Below, piece after piece: positions 10,771 through 18,290 of a stretch of DNA of 64,000 nt (the stretch's first letter is position 1; the number at the start of each line of letters is the position of its first letter). The position numbers and the translations under genes are program-made. The notes below the pieces were generated by a model. That model did no database searches. It saw only the letters and a list, made by a program, of their open reading frames with translations, and was not told the origin of the DNA. The stretch is from Trichocoleus sp. FACHB-46 (GTDB lineage: Bacteria; Cyanobacteriota; Cyanobacteriia; FACHB-46), in NCBI RefSeq assembly GCF_014695385.1, contig NZ_JACJOD010000013.1, positions 186,001 to 250,000 of the forward strand. Direction: 5' to 3'.

Positions 10771-12012
10771 ATGCTGCGTCTATTCAAGTTAGGATTGCTA
10801 GCAAGTACGGTGCTAGCAGTATGGCCGATGGTTGAAGTGAAAGCTGCGACCTTAACCGGGCAACCCCCAATTGTAATTGGTCATCGAGGCGCGAGTGGTC
10901 TGCGGCCAGAGCATACCTTGGCGGCTTATGAGTTAGCGATCGCCCAAGGAGCCGATTACATTGAGCCTGACTTGGTTGCAACCAAAGATGGTGTGTTGGT
11001 GGCGCGTCACGAAAACGAGATTTCTGGCACGACCGATGTGGCTGAGCGTCCAGAATTTGCCACCCGGAAAGCCACCAAAGTGATTGATGGCGTGACCTAT
11101 ACTGGATGGTTCACCGAAGACTTTACCTTGGCAGAACTAAAGACGCTGCGAGCCAAGGAGCGAATTCCTGACCTGCGTCCGGGCAATACGGCTTTTGATG
11201 GGCAGTTTGAAGTTCCCACGCTGCAAGAAGTGATTGATTTAGCCCAGCGCAAGAGTACTGAACTTGGTCGCACGATTGGCATTTACCCCGAAACCAAACA
11301 TCCTAGCTACTTCGACTCGATTGGTCTGTCGCTCGAAGAACCTCTGGTCGAAACCCTGAATAAGAATGGCTATATCGGCCTCAATGCTCCGGTATTTATC
11401 CAGTCGTTTGAAGTGGGCAACCTTCAGCAACTCAACCAACTCACCGATGTACCTTTAGTGCAGTTGTTTGGCGGGGCCACTGAAAAACCCTACGATTTTG
11501 TTTTAAGTGGCGACGCTCGCACCTATGGTGATCTAACTCGACCCAATGCTTTGACTGCGATCGCCTCCTACGCCAACGGCATTGGCCCTTCCAAGCGCTT
11601 GATCGTTCCTGCGGCAACCGTTGACCAAAACCAAGACGGCAAGCCAGATGACTTGAACGGAGACGGCGTCATTAGCGATGCTGATCGGTTTTTACAATCG
11701 CCGACTACGTTAGTCGATGATGCTCACACAGCTGGTCTGTTGGTACATCCCTACACGTTCCGCAACGAGAACTTCTTCCTAGCTCAAGATTACAACGGCA
11801 ATCCGGAACGGGAGTACGAACAGTTCTTTGCGTTGGGTGTCGATGGTGTGTTCAGCGATTTCCCTGGAACTGCGGTGCAAGTGCGGAATCGGGTTGCTGG
11901 TGATCCAAATGGCGGTAAGGAAGTCCCCGAACCCGGTTTGACTTTAGCGCTAGGAGTTATCCCTGTCGCAGCTTTTCTTCGCCGTCGTCGCACTCAATCT
12001 GAACTGTCTTAG
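10771..12012 (+). CDS. glycerophosphodiester phosphodiesterase with PEP-CTERM sorting signal
   Basis: I chose ATG 10771 because a GTGAGGAG Shine-Dalgarno ends seven bases upstream; a GTG at 10756 is the alternative. The protein has a signal peptide (LGLLASTVLAVWP), then a GDPD TIM barrel: IGHRGASGLRPEHTLAAYE with the catalytic His-Arg and Glu, EPDLVATKDGVLVARHE, and IYPETKHP. A calcium-loop-like insert (DQNQDGKPDDLNGDGVISDA) interrupts the barrel, resembling dockerin or EF-hand loops. The C-terminus is VPEPGLTLALGVIPVAAF followed by RRRR: a PEP-CTERM signal normally read by exosortase. Expected role: hydrolysis of glycerophosphodiesters at the cell surface. No exosortase gene lies in this window. 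Confidence 0.9.
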   Translation: MLRLFKLGLLASTVLAVWPMVEVKAATLTGQPPIVIGHRGASGLRPEHTLAAYELAIAQGADYIEPDLVATKDGVLVARHENEISGTTDVAERPEFATRKATKVIDGVTYTGWFTEDFTLAELKTLRAKERIPDLRPGNTAFDGQFEVPTLQEVIDLAQRKSTELGRTIGIYPETKHPSYFDSIGLSLEEPLVETLNKNGYIGLNAPVFIQSFEVGNLQQLNQLTDVPLVQLFGGATEKPYDFVLSGDARTYGDLTRPNALTAIASYANGIGPSKRLIVPAATVDQNQDGKPDDLNGDGVISDADRFLQSPTTLVDDAHTAGLLVHPYTFRNENFFLAQDYNGNPEREYEQFFALGVDGVFSDFPGTAVQVRNRVAGDPNGGKEVPEPGLTLALGVIPVAAFLRRRRTQSELS

Positions 12013-12055
12013 GTTTGCGCGATCGCCAACCCACCATCCACAGCGATCGCCACTC

Positions 12056-12105
12056 GTAGGGGCAGGTCTCGTGCCTGCCCTATTTAGATCAAGAGGTGCC
12101 CCTAC
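12056..12105. repeat. palindrome-ended intergenic repeat
   Basis: A 50-bp element bounded by perfect 9-base inverted ends, GTAGGGGCA (12056-12064) and TGCCCCTAC (12097-12105), with an inner GGGCAGG/CCTGCCC hairpin. Its appearance is like the small dispersed palindromic repeats common in cyanobacteria. It lies between the GDPD gene and a small membrane protein. Confidence 0.55.
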
Positions 12106-12118
12106 CAACAATCAAAGA

Positions 12119-12172
12119 TGGTACAGCTTGAAACCTTGCGATATAGTACAGCTCTGGTACAGTACTGGTACA
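12119..12172 (+). promoter_or_regulatory. cluster of GTACAG/GGTAC direct repeats before the 12198 gene
   Basis: TGGTACAG occurs at 12119-12126 and 12155-12162, with AGTACAG near 12145 and a further TGGTACA near 12165, all within 80 bases of the next ATG. The repeated half-site suggests a regulator-binding array, but no known consensus fits. Confidence 0.3.
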
Positions 12173-12197
12173 TGAGTGGAGCGCTTGGAGCTGAGCC

Positions 12198-12554
12198 ATG
12201 AAAATCTGGGCAACTACGTTTGTCGTTTTGTTTGGCTTAGTGGAACTGTACCAATGGGTGCAGCATTTTAACTGGACAGTGACCTTACCATTGCCCGTGT
12301 TTATCCTGGGCGGGGCAGCTTTAGCGATCGCCTCTAACTATGACAAACGTGCAGGCTTGCCTTTCGCCTTGAAGTTCGAGGAATCAAAGGCGATCGCTAA
12401 CCCAACTCCTACGGTGATTAATTCTGTCACATCAGGAATTCCCGTTCAGCTCAACTCAGCCCAGAAACCTTTAGAGCCTCAGTTACCCAACCTAAAATCT
12501 CAACCACCTCATCCCATTTCGTTTAGGATTCAGCGCCCTGAGTCCCAAGAGTAA
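12198..12554 (+). CDS. small membrane protein of unknown function
   Basis: This is a 118-residue protein. The first about 50 residues hold two hydrophobic segments (TTFVVLFGLVELYQWV and LPLPVFILGGAALAIAS), joined by a short turn. The rest is polar and Pro/Gln-rich (SQPPHPISFRIQRPESQE) and probably cytoplasmic or disordered. I do not recognise a family. The codon use, with an internal GCGATCGC site, matches its neighbours, so it appears native. It stands alone between the palindromic repeat and the oppositely transcribed TIGR04376 gene. Confidence 0.7.
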   Translation: MKIWATTFVVLFGLVELYQWVQHFNWTVTLPLPVFILGGAALAIASNYDKRAGLPFALKFEESKAIANPTPTVINSVTSGIPVQLNSAQKPLEPQLPNLKSQPPHPISFRIQRPESQE

Positions 12555-12642
12555 AGCCCAAAGCTGGTTCTGCATTGAGTCGGGTTAAGTGTTGCTGCGA
12601 TCGCTAAATTTTAGACTTCCAGCTTTTCGCAGGAAGTTGGAA

Positions 12643-13236
12643 CTACCGGCCCATGTTGCGCTTGAGTTGATCTAGCTCTTCATCCATTTCCCAGCGCTTG
12701 AACTGAGCTTCTAAGGGGTCGGCGCTGTTGTGTAAGTAAGTGTTGCTTTGGTTCCAGCCAATCGTCTGCCAACTGGGTTCGGTTTTGGCACTCGCATTGG
12801 CATTAGCACTCGCACGAGCTGCCTCCGCTTCCACCGCCTTGGCTCTGACTTCCTGGCGACGAGCTTGAATCTTCCGCTGCAACTCTTCCGTTTGCTTCAT
12901 GCGTTCCTTCAGCACTTGCATTTGGCCCCAGCGTTGATTGCCTTCTCGCAACAGAGCGGCCTCTCGCTCCTCGGCTGGCTTCACCAAGTCCCATCTCCCG
13001 GCAGTTTTGGCTTTCCCAATGCGCTCATGCCAGCGCTGGATTTCTTGAGCTGTTGCCAAAATATTATCTTGGGCTTGCTTCTCTTTCAGACGCAAATCGG
13101 CCATGAGTCGCAGCGCTTCTTCTTCCTGTTCCCGCAGTTGTTCTTCCAGAGCTTGCAACTCCAAATGAGGGTTGTTCCGCAGAAATTCCTCTAGTCGAGT
13201 TTCCAGAAAACGGCTGAAATCTTCAAATAAACCCAC
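12643..13236 (-). CDS. TIGR04376 family coiled-coil protein
   Basis: This 197-residue protein opens MGLFEDFSRFLETRLEEFLR, the hallmark start of the cyanobacterial TIGR04376 family. Most of the remainder is a charged alpha-helical coiled coil (LEALEEQLREQEEE-like heptads, then ERMKQTEELQRKIQARRQEV), with an Ala-rich segment and a conserved end (FKRWEMDEELDQLKRNM). The N-terminal amphipathic helix is reminiscent of membrane-associated coiled-coil proteins such as PspA, but that is only analogy. Function is unknown. It lies 115 bases downstream of the next minus-strand gene and may be co-transcribed with it. Confidence 0.85.
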   Translation of the reverse strand: MGLFEDFSRFLETRLEEFLRNNPHLELQALEEQLREQEEEALRLMADLRLKEKQAQDNILATAQEIQRWHERIGKAKTAGRWDLVKPAEEREAALLREGNQRWGQMQVLKERMKQTEELQRKIQARRQEVRAKAVEAEAARASANANASAKTEPSWQTIGWNQSNTYLHNSADPLEAQFKRWEMDEELDQLKRNMGR

Positions 13237-13351
13237 GGCCAGAACTCCTGCGGTCGGATAAAGCTTTGTCTGATGGTAGCAAGGGGTAACCCAAAGTCCG
13301 CTACAAGCTTAAGGAAGAACTTACGAAGCACTGGATCAATTTGAAACTAGC

Positions 13352-14401
13352 TTAAAACTGCTGCCCTACGTAAACCGATCGCACCTCTCCATTGCGGCGA
13401 ATTACGGCTTCTTTGTTACTGACTTTCACCAAAGTCCAACCGCTAGAGCCAATGCCCTCACCCAAGTTAATTCGCTGGGTGCTGCCGCCAATTTCAAATA
13501 AAGCGGCAGAGCGATCGCCCCATTCCACAACCCCTTGCAAAGTTACTTTAGGCGCAGGCGCGGCAGGTGCAGCGGGAGCAATAGGGACAGAAGCGACAGG
13601 TGCAGGCGCGACACTGGGCATGGGGACTACGGGACGCACAACCACAGGACGCGGTACCACAGGTGCTACAGGTGCGGGGACAGGACGATTGTAGGGGCGT
13701 TGCGGTATCTTCGGTAGGGTGTAGATGCGCTCTAATGCGCTGGGAATCCGAGTCAGCGGCTGAGCTAAGTTGCCAGTCACAGGTACGCTCGGCAGAGTTC
13801 CGGCAGGTTGGGGTGCAGTGGTGGGAACTGCTGCTACTTGCTTGCCTGGGTTTTCGAGTTGAACAATGGTTTCTAGCGATCGCTGCACATACGCACCAAA
13901 TTGAGCATCTGCTAGCTCTTTAGTCGTGGGGGCGGATGTAGTTATGACGGAGGAGGAGTTGCTAGTAGGGAAGAATCGTCCCAACTTACCCTGGTTACCT
14001 AACCAGATCAAGATGATGCCGACAATGGAGGCACAAGCCGCCCCCAACAAGATCTTGTCGAACGAGTGGCCGAACTGGCGATGCTTTTCGAGTGAGCTAT
14101 CGGTTTCTACCAAAGCTGTATCGAGAGCGTCGCTGCGAACAGGCTGGGAGGTGAGACCTTGGCGTGGCATTAGTGCTGAAGCCAGGATCATTTGAGGAAT
14201 CGCCAGAGCTTGGACCGAAGTGTTCTCAATCGGTGTAGTTTCTGTAGGTAGTGAGGTGCCGCCTTCCACGACGCGATCTACGTCCTCAAACAGCTCATCC
14301 ATCAATTTGTCAGCGTAGTCCTCTACAGACCAAACAGGACTCGGCATTGAGTTTTCTAGTGAGTCTGAAGCCATCTGGCTGGTTACGACATCCTGGGACA
14401 T
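13352..14401 (-). CDS. single-pass membrane protein with PilP/PulC-like C-terminal domain
   Basis: This 349-residue protein has an acidic cytoplasmic N-terminal part (VEDYADKLMDELFEDVDRVV), one transmembrane helix near residues 115-135 (ILLGAACASIVGIILIWLG), a long Pro/Val/Ala-rich linker (repeats of PVAPVVPRPVVV type), and a small C-terminal beta domain starting VTLQGVVEWGDRSAALFEIG and ending RRNGEVRSVYVGQQF. The last domain resembles the homology region of PilP/PulC inner-membrane secretion proteins, which would place it in the periplasm. No pilus genes are adjacent, so a pilus or secretion role is only a suggestion. Confidence 0.7.
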   Translation of the reverse strand: MSQDVVTSQMASDSLENSMPSPVWSVEDYADKLMDELFEDVDRVVEGGTSLPTETTPIENTSVQALAIPQMILASALMPRQGLTSQPVRSDALDTALVETDSSLEKHRQFGHSFDKILLGAACASIVGIILIWLGNQGKLGRFFPTSNSSSVITTSAPTTKELADAQFGAYVQRSLETIVQLENPGKQVAAVPTTAPQPAGTLPSVPVTGNLAQPLTRIPSALERIYTLPKIPQRPYNRPVPAPVAPVVPRPVVVRPVVPMPSVAPAPVASVPIAPAAPAAPAPKVTLQGVVEWGDRSAALFEIGGSTQRINLGEGIGSSGWTLVKVSNKEAVIRRNGEVRSVYVGQQF

Positions 14402-14427
14402 AGACTGCTCGCTCAGTGACAGTTCAA

Positions 14428-14601
14428 TTAATGCTGGAGGAGGTTGGAGTGATTCTGCCCAACCAATCTCTCAAAAAAGCTAATGCTAGTGCGCCCTGAT
14501 ATAGATATAAAGATTGCTTCCTGAAATCGTTTGCGAAGTAGCTTATTAAAGGCGATCGCGACCTCATCAGTAGAAGGTTCTACGCGGAGGCGGAAAATCA
14601 T
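14428..14601 (-). CDS. possible small protein of unknown function
   Basis: A 57-codon frame begins MIFRLRVEPSTDEVAIAFNK (ATG complementary to 14599-14601) and continues with a basic, helix-prone stretch. It has plausible amino-acid composition but no Shine-Dalgarno and no recognised family. A competing frame on the other strand overlaps it. It could be a small gene preceding the PilP-like gene or a chance frame. Confidence 0.25.
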   Translation of the reverse strand: MIFRLRVEPSTDEVAIAFNKLLRKRFQEAIFISISGRTSISFFERLVGQNHSNLLQH

Positions 14602-14771
14602 GAGTAGTTTACAGGAAGAATACAACGAATCGTGTGATCTGAAGCTGCGATCGCTGAATCTACCAAAATTTAGCAAGAGTGGTGATGATTACAGGGTTTC
14701 GGGGTTCAGATTTTAATTAGTTGTTACAAAAAACTAGGGTGGCTGTGGCTAGGTTTGACTGAATTCGAGCC

Positions 14772-14817
14772 TTGGGGGCACTCGCCCCCAAACCCCCGCT
14801 GAAGGACGGCTGCGTCC
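14772..14817. repeat. paired GC-rich hairpins between mnmG and the upstream region
   Basis: TTGGGGGC-ACTC-GCCCCCAA (14772-14791) is a perfect eight-pair hairpin with a four-base loop, followed by GGACGGCTGCGTCC (14804-14817), a second shorter hairpin. Such units are common dispersed elements in cyanobacterial intergenic DNA. It lies beyond the 3' end of mnmG (which reads on the minus strand) and lacks a T run on that strand, so repeat is preferred over terminator. Confidence 0.5.
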
Positions 14818-14912
14818 TCCAGACCTCCTCCAGACGAGTCTAGTTGTCGGTGTTTCGAGGCTTGGAATGCCCTAACCCCCAAATTTTTGGCTCATTCCTC
14901 ATCCTTGCTCCG

Positions 14913-16826
14913 TCATCCCTCAGTTCCAACCAACTGCCGCGCCCGGACTTCTAAGTAAACTAGGAGGGCGTTGATGTCGGCGGGGTTGACGCCACCGATG
15001 CGGGTGGCTTGGCCTAGGGTCAGGGGTTTGATTTTGGCTAGTTTTTCGCGGGATTCTTTCGAGAGGGTTTCGATCGCGGCGTAGTCGAGGTCAGCGGGGA
15101 GTTTGCGGTGTTCTTGGCGGGCGATTTGCTCAATTTGGTGTTGTTGGCGGTGCAGGTAGCCTGCGTATTTGATGTCGATTTCCGCGCCTTCTTTTTCGAC
15201 GCGCTCCAGTTCTAAGTTGCCAAGGTTGTAATGGTCGAGGTTGGTGTAGTGGAAGCCAGGGCGACGCAGTAAATCGGCTAGGGTAACGGAGCCTTTGATG
15301 GCTTGTTGAGTGTCGGTGGCGATCGCTTTGCCCACGGGGTCGTGTTCTTTGATGCGGGTTTCGTGCAGGCGCTCTTTTTCGGCGGTGATGTTGGCTTGCT
15401 TGCGGGTAAAGAGTTCCCAGCGGCGATCGTCGATGAGGCCAATTTCTCGACCGAGGGGGGTAAGGCGCTGGTCGGCGTTGTCGGAGCGCAGGAGCAATCG
15501 GTACTCGGAGCGACTGGTGAGCATGCGGTAGGGTTCGCGCAGGTCTTTGGTGCAAAGGTCGTCGATCAAAGTGCCGATGTAACTTTGCTCACGGGGCAAA
15601 ATCACCATCTCCTGGTTGTAGGCATAGCGGGCGGCGTTCAGGCCTGCAACTAAACCTTGAGCCGCAGCTTCTTCATAGCCTGTGGTGCCGTTGATTTGCC
15701 CTGCACAGAACAGCCCAGCTACTTTTTTGGTCATTAAGGTGGGGTAGCACTGGGTAGCGGGTAGGTAGTCGTATTCCACGGCGTAGGCGGGCCGCAACAT
15801 GGTGCAGTTTTCTAGCCCCGGAAGCGATCGCAGCATTTGCAGTTGCAAACCTTCGGGCAATCCGGTGGAGAAGCCTTGGATGTAAAGTTCTGGGATGTCT
15901 CGGCCTTCTGGCTCAATAAAAATTTGGTGGCTCTCTTTGTCGGCAAAGCGCACAATTTTGTCTTCGATGCTGGGGCAGTAGCGTGGCCCTTTGGCATCGA
16001 CCCAACCGCCATAAACCGGAGATAAGTGTAAGTTTTCGCGAATCAGGCGGTGCGTCTCGGCAGTGGTACGAGTCAGGTGACAGTTCATCTGCTCCCGCTC
16101 TACCCAAGCTTCTGGGTCAAAGCTAAACCAGCGCACGTCTTCGTCGGGGGGCTGGGCTTCCATTTTGCTGTAGTCTACCGATCGCCGATCTACCCGCGCG
16201 GGGGTGCCAGTTTTGAGGCGTCCGGTTTCAAATCCGAGTCGGTTGAGGGTTTCGGTCAAGCCGACAGCAGCAAATTCTCCAGCTCGTCCTGCATCCATCG
16301 ACTTGTTGCCGACCCAAATTTTGCCACCTAAAAAGGTGCCTGTGGTCAGCACAACGGCTTTGCACTGGAAGGCCACGCCAAAGTAGGTTTGCACGCCGAT
16401 CACTTCATCATTTTCGCCCAAAATCAGGTCGGTCGCCATGCTCTCTCGCAGCACCAAGTTCTCCTGGTTCTCCACGATGACTTTCATGATGTTGGCGTAT
16501 TCGCGCTTGTCGGTCTGCGCCCGCAAAGCCCAAACTGCTGGCCCTCTAGAGTTGTTGAGGATGCGTTTTTGCAAATAGGTGCGATCGGCCATTTTGCCAA
16601 TTTCGCCACCCAGAGCATCAGCTTCATGCACAAGTTGAGATTTAGCAGGTCCGCCAACAGCTGGATTGCAGGGTTGCCAAGCAATTTTGTCGAGGTTGAG
16701 GGTGAGCAGCATCGTACGGCAACCTAACCGTGCGGAAGCGAGAGCTGCTTCACAACCAGCGTGACCCGCTCCAACCACAATCACATCAAAAGCATCTAAG
16801 AATTCTACGGGTGTTTGCAGGGTCAT
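14913..16826 (-). CDS. mnmG: tRNA uridine-5-carboxymethylaminomethyl modification enzyme MnmG
   Basis: This 637-residue protein matches MnmG/GidA throughout. The FAD-binding Rossmann motif is [19 protein letters not shown] (about 16-34), followed by the conserved [22 protein letters not shown] and [17 protein letters not shown]. The C-terminal segment DLYAYLLHR-type region appears here as [14 protein letters not shown]. With MnmE it installs the carboxymethylaminomethyl group on wobble uridine 34 of certain tRNAs, using FAD and a folate derivative. mnmE is not in the window. The length is normal for the family. A 0.7-kb gap lies upstream. Confidence 0.97.
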   Translation of the reverse strand: MTLQTPVEFLDAFDVIVVGAGHAGCEAALASARLGCRTMLLTLNLDKIAWQPCNPAVGGPAKSQLVHEADALGGEIGKMADRTYLQKRILNNSRGPAVWALRAQTDKREYANIMKVIVENQENLVLRESMATDLILGENDEVIGVQTYFGVAFQCKAVVLTTGTFLGGKIWVGNKSMDAGRAGEFAAVGLTETLNRLGFETGRLKTGTPARVDRRSVDYSKMEAQPPDEDVRWFSFDPEAWVEREQMNCHLTRTTAETHRLIRENLHLSPVYGGWVDAKGPRYCPSIEDKIVRFADKESHQIFIEPEGRDIPELYIQGFSTGLPEGLQLQMLRSLPGLENCTMLRPAYAVEYDYLPATQCYPTLMTKKVAGLFCAGQINGTTGYEEAAAQGLVAGLNAARYAYNQEMVILPREQSYIGTLIDDLCTKDLREPYRMLTSRSEYRLLLRSDNADQRLTPLGREIGLIDDRRWELFTRKQANITAEKERLHETRIKEHDPVGKAIATDTQQAIKGSVTLADLLRRPGFHYTNLDHYNLGNLELERVEKEGAEIDIKYAGYLHRQQHQIEQIARQEHRKLPADLDYAAIETLSKESREKLAKIKPLTLGQATRIGGVNPADINALLVYLEVRARQLVGTEG

Positions 16827-17265
16827 AGTTTGGTTCGAACGCTGGAGAATCTCAACTCACTAATTTTAGCGGTTATACTCAACCGTCAGGCTATATCCAC
16901 TTAACTGTTGCCAAAGGAATTGATGCTGCACATCAACCTAAGTAAAGACAGAAAAATCAACAGAATATTGTTGGATTGGCAAAAGCTTTTCTCCCAGATG
17001 CTTCGCCCCAATAACTACAAGTTAATTCTTGAAATCTTTGCTTACCAGCTAATTCCATGAGCAATGCTCTTGAAGATTAATTAATACTTATTGAGGTTTT
17101 TATAAGCAACTTATCTACTAGGCGTTGAACAGGTTTACTGACGGAGTGCGATCGCCACATTTTCAGTCCTATAATGTTTACACTTGACTCCCAAAACTCT
17201 TTAAAAAATACTTCCTGAAAAGTTCTGAAAATTTTACAAAGCTGAATGCTTTAAATATTTCAGTG

Positions 17266-17296
17266 GTATGCAAGTACAAACCTTCAACTTGCATAC
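17266..17296. repeat. perfect 10-bp inverted repeat
   Basis: GTATGCAAGT (17266-17275) and ACTTGCATAC (17287-17296) are exact inverted copies separated by 11 bases, and TTTAAAGG follows. This could be a hairpin in RNA or a protein-binding dyad. Confidence 0.5.
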
Positions 17297-17324
17297 TTTA
17301 AAGGTGTAGAATCTAGCAAAAATC

Positions 17325-17340
17325 CTTCTGATTTCAGAAG
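17325..17340. repeat. short perfect hairpin
   Basis: CTTCTGA-TT-TCAGAAG is a seven-pair palindrome with two central bases, 29 bases after the preceding inverted repeat and followed by AAAAATAG. A weak terminator or a binding site are both possible. Confidence 0.35.
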
Positions 17341-17366
17341 AAAAATAGTTTTAAGAGTGGCTGTAA

Positions 17367-17507
17367 GCTGGCGATCGCCCAGACAGACACCTCCCCCTAG
17401 GTGAGCCTTTTCCTCTTAGCTTTGACTTTGCTGATCATCCTGGTGAGTTGCAACAAATACTGAATGATCCTGAAGCATTAGGAAATACTGGATTTAGAAC
17501 GCCATAA
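17367..17507 (+). pseudogene. possible remnant of a protein-coding gene
   Basis: An open frame of about 46 codons ends at TAA 17505-17507 and reads FDFADHPGELQQILNDPEAL and then GNTGFRTP near its end. The composition looks like a real soluble protein, but an in-frame stop at 17364-17366 bounds it upstream and there is no ATG or GTG in frame. It may be the 3' end of a decayed gene. I cannot name a parent family, and it could be chance. Confidence 0.2.
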
Positions 17508-17538
17508 TTTCAGAGCCATTTTTCATTTTTAACCGCTT

Positions 17539-17859
17539 GTGAAATACTTCTTTTTATCAGACGGCTGGACTGTGGGGCGAGTGTGGGAGTCAGCAGGATT
17601 GTGGAGCGAGGTGGCCTGGAGACGCAAACCAGACATCAAGAAAATGAACGTTTCCATCCTAGAGCAAGGAGAAAAGTTGTGGCTTTACCGAGTTGAAGAA
17701 GCGGTACTGATGGTAGAGGTAAGGCCCACTGAGTCAGCAGAGCTAAATCCTGGGGCTCAAGTCATTGGACAAGTCGTGCTCAAGCGCTTAATCACAGCAG
17801 AGCAAGTCTTAGAGTGGCTGTCTACATCCAGTTCGGTCTGCACCCAAGGAGATGACTGA
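17539..17859 (+). CDS. conserved cyanobacterial protein of unknown function
   Basis: This is a 106-residue protein with a GTG start. It begins MKYFFLSDGWTVGRVWESAG, with conserved Trp and Arg residues, and continues WLYRVEEAVLMVEVRPTESA, a pattern I recognise as a conserved cyanobacterial family without assigned function. No membrane segment or metal motif is visible; the predicted fold is a mix of beta strands and a C-terminal helix (LKRLITAEQVLEWL). It is followed after 135 bases by another small gene. Confidence 0.7.
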   Translation: MKYFFLSDGWTVGRVWESAGLWSEVAWRRKPDIKKMNVSILEQGEKLWLYRVEEAVLMVEVRPTESAELNPGAQVIGQVVLKRLITAEQVLEWLSTSSSVCTQGDD

Positions 17860-18012
17860 GCTGGATCTTTATCTAAAGTTGCAGTCGTGTAAGCGTTCAC
17901 TCATTCGGGGGAAGAAGATTTTTGGGACATCACTCAGACTAAATAAATAGGCGTTGAAGCCACCTCAGACTCTAGTGCAGCACTATATAAGCTAGTGGAA
18001 TCTTTAGTGGGA

Positions 18013-18201
18013 ATGAACTTGGTCGAACAAGCGTATCAGCGTCTTGCCATCGCCACAGATTTGGTCAAGAGTAGTGTTGATTCCCTCTCCGAAGTAAGCG
18101 ATCGCTCAGAAGTGACGTTTGAGGTTTTACAGGATTTGACAGTTGTCCTCTACGAACTGGAAAAACTAGCTCAAGATTTCAACACGCTGCTGAAAAACTA
18201 A
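18013..18201 (+). CDS. small helical protein of unknown function
   Basis: I place the start at ATG 18013 (62 residues); a GTG at 17995 would add six. The sequence NLVEQAYQRLAIATDLVKSS ... DLTVVLYELEKLAQDFNTLL is almost entirely amphipathic helix with regular leucines, so a helical bundle or partner-binding helix pair is likely. No family is recognised. It converges with the TolC gene, 89 bases between stops. Confidence 0.5.
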   Translation: MNLVEQAYQRLAIATDLVKSSVDSLSEVSDRSEVTFEVLQDLTVVLYELEKLAQDFNTLLKN

Positions 18202-18290
18202 GCCAAGGTTCTACAATCCTGCCAAAAAGAGATCTTTAGGAAAAACCAATAGAGAGAGAAAGGGCAAGGAAAGACTTGCCCCCGTAAGTT

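Larger units (their letters stand above)
16827..17538. other. 712-bp AT-rich intergenic region with hairpins and a possible gene remnant
   Basis: The stretch is AT-rich compared with its surroundings and has no convincing intact gene. It contains two strong small hairpins (17266-17296 and 17325-17340) and a short open stretch with protein-like composition (17367-17507), annotated separately. The mnmG promoter should lie at its left end. I see no tRNA or known RNA in it. Confidence 0.6.

Noticed and set aside
14531-14716. plus-strand 61-codon frame opposite the possible small gene at 14428-14601
   Set aside because: No ribosome site and no conserved-looking sequence; at most one of the two overlapping frames could be real.
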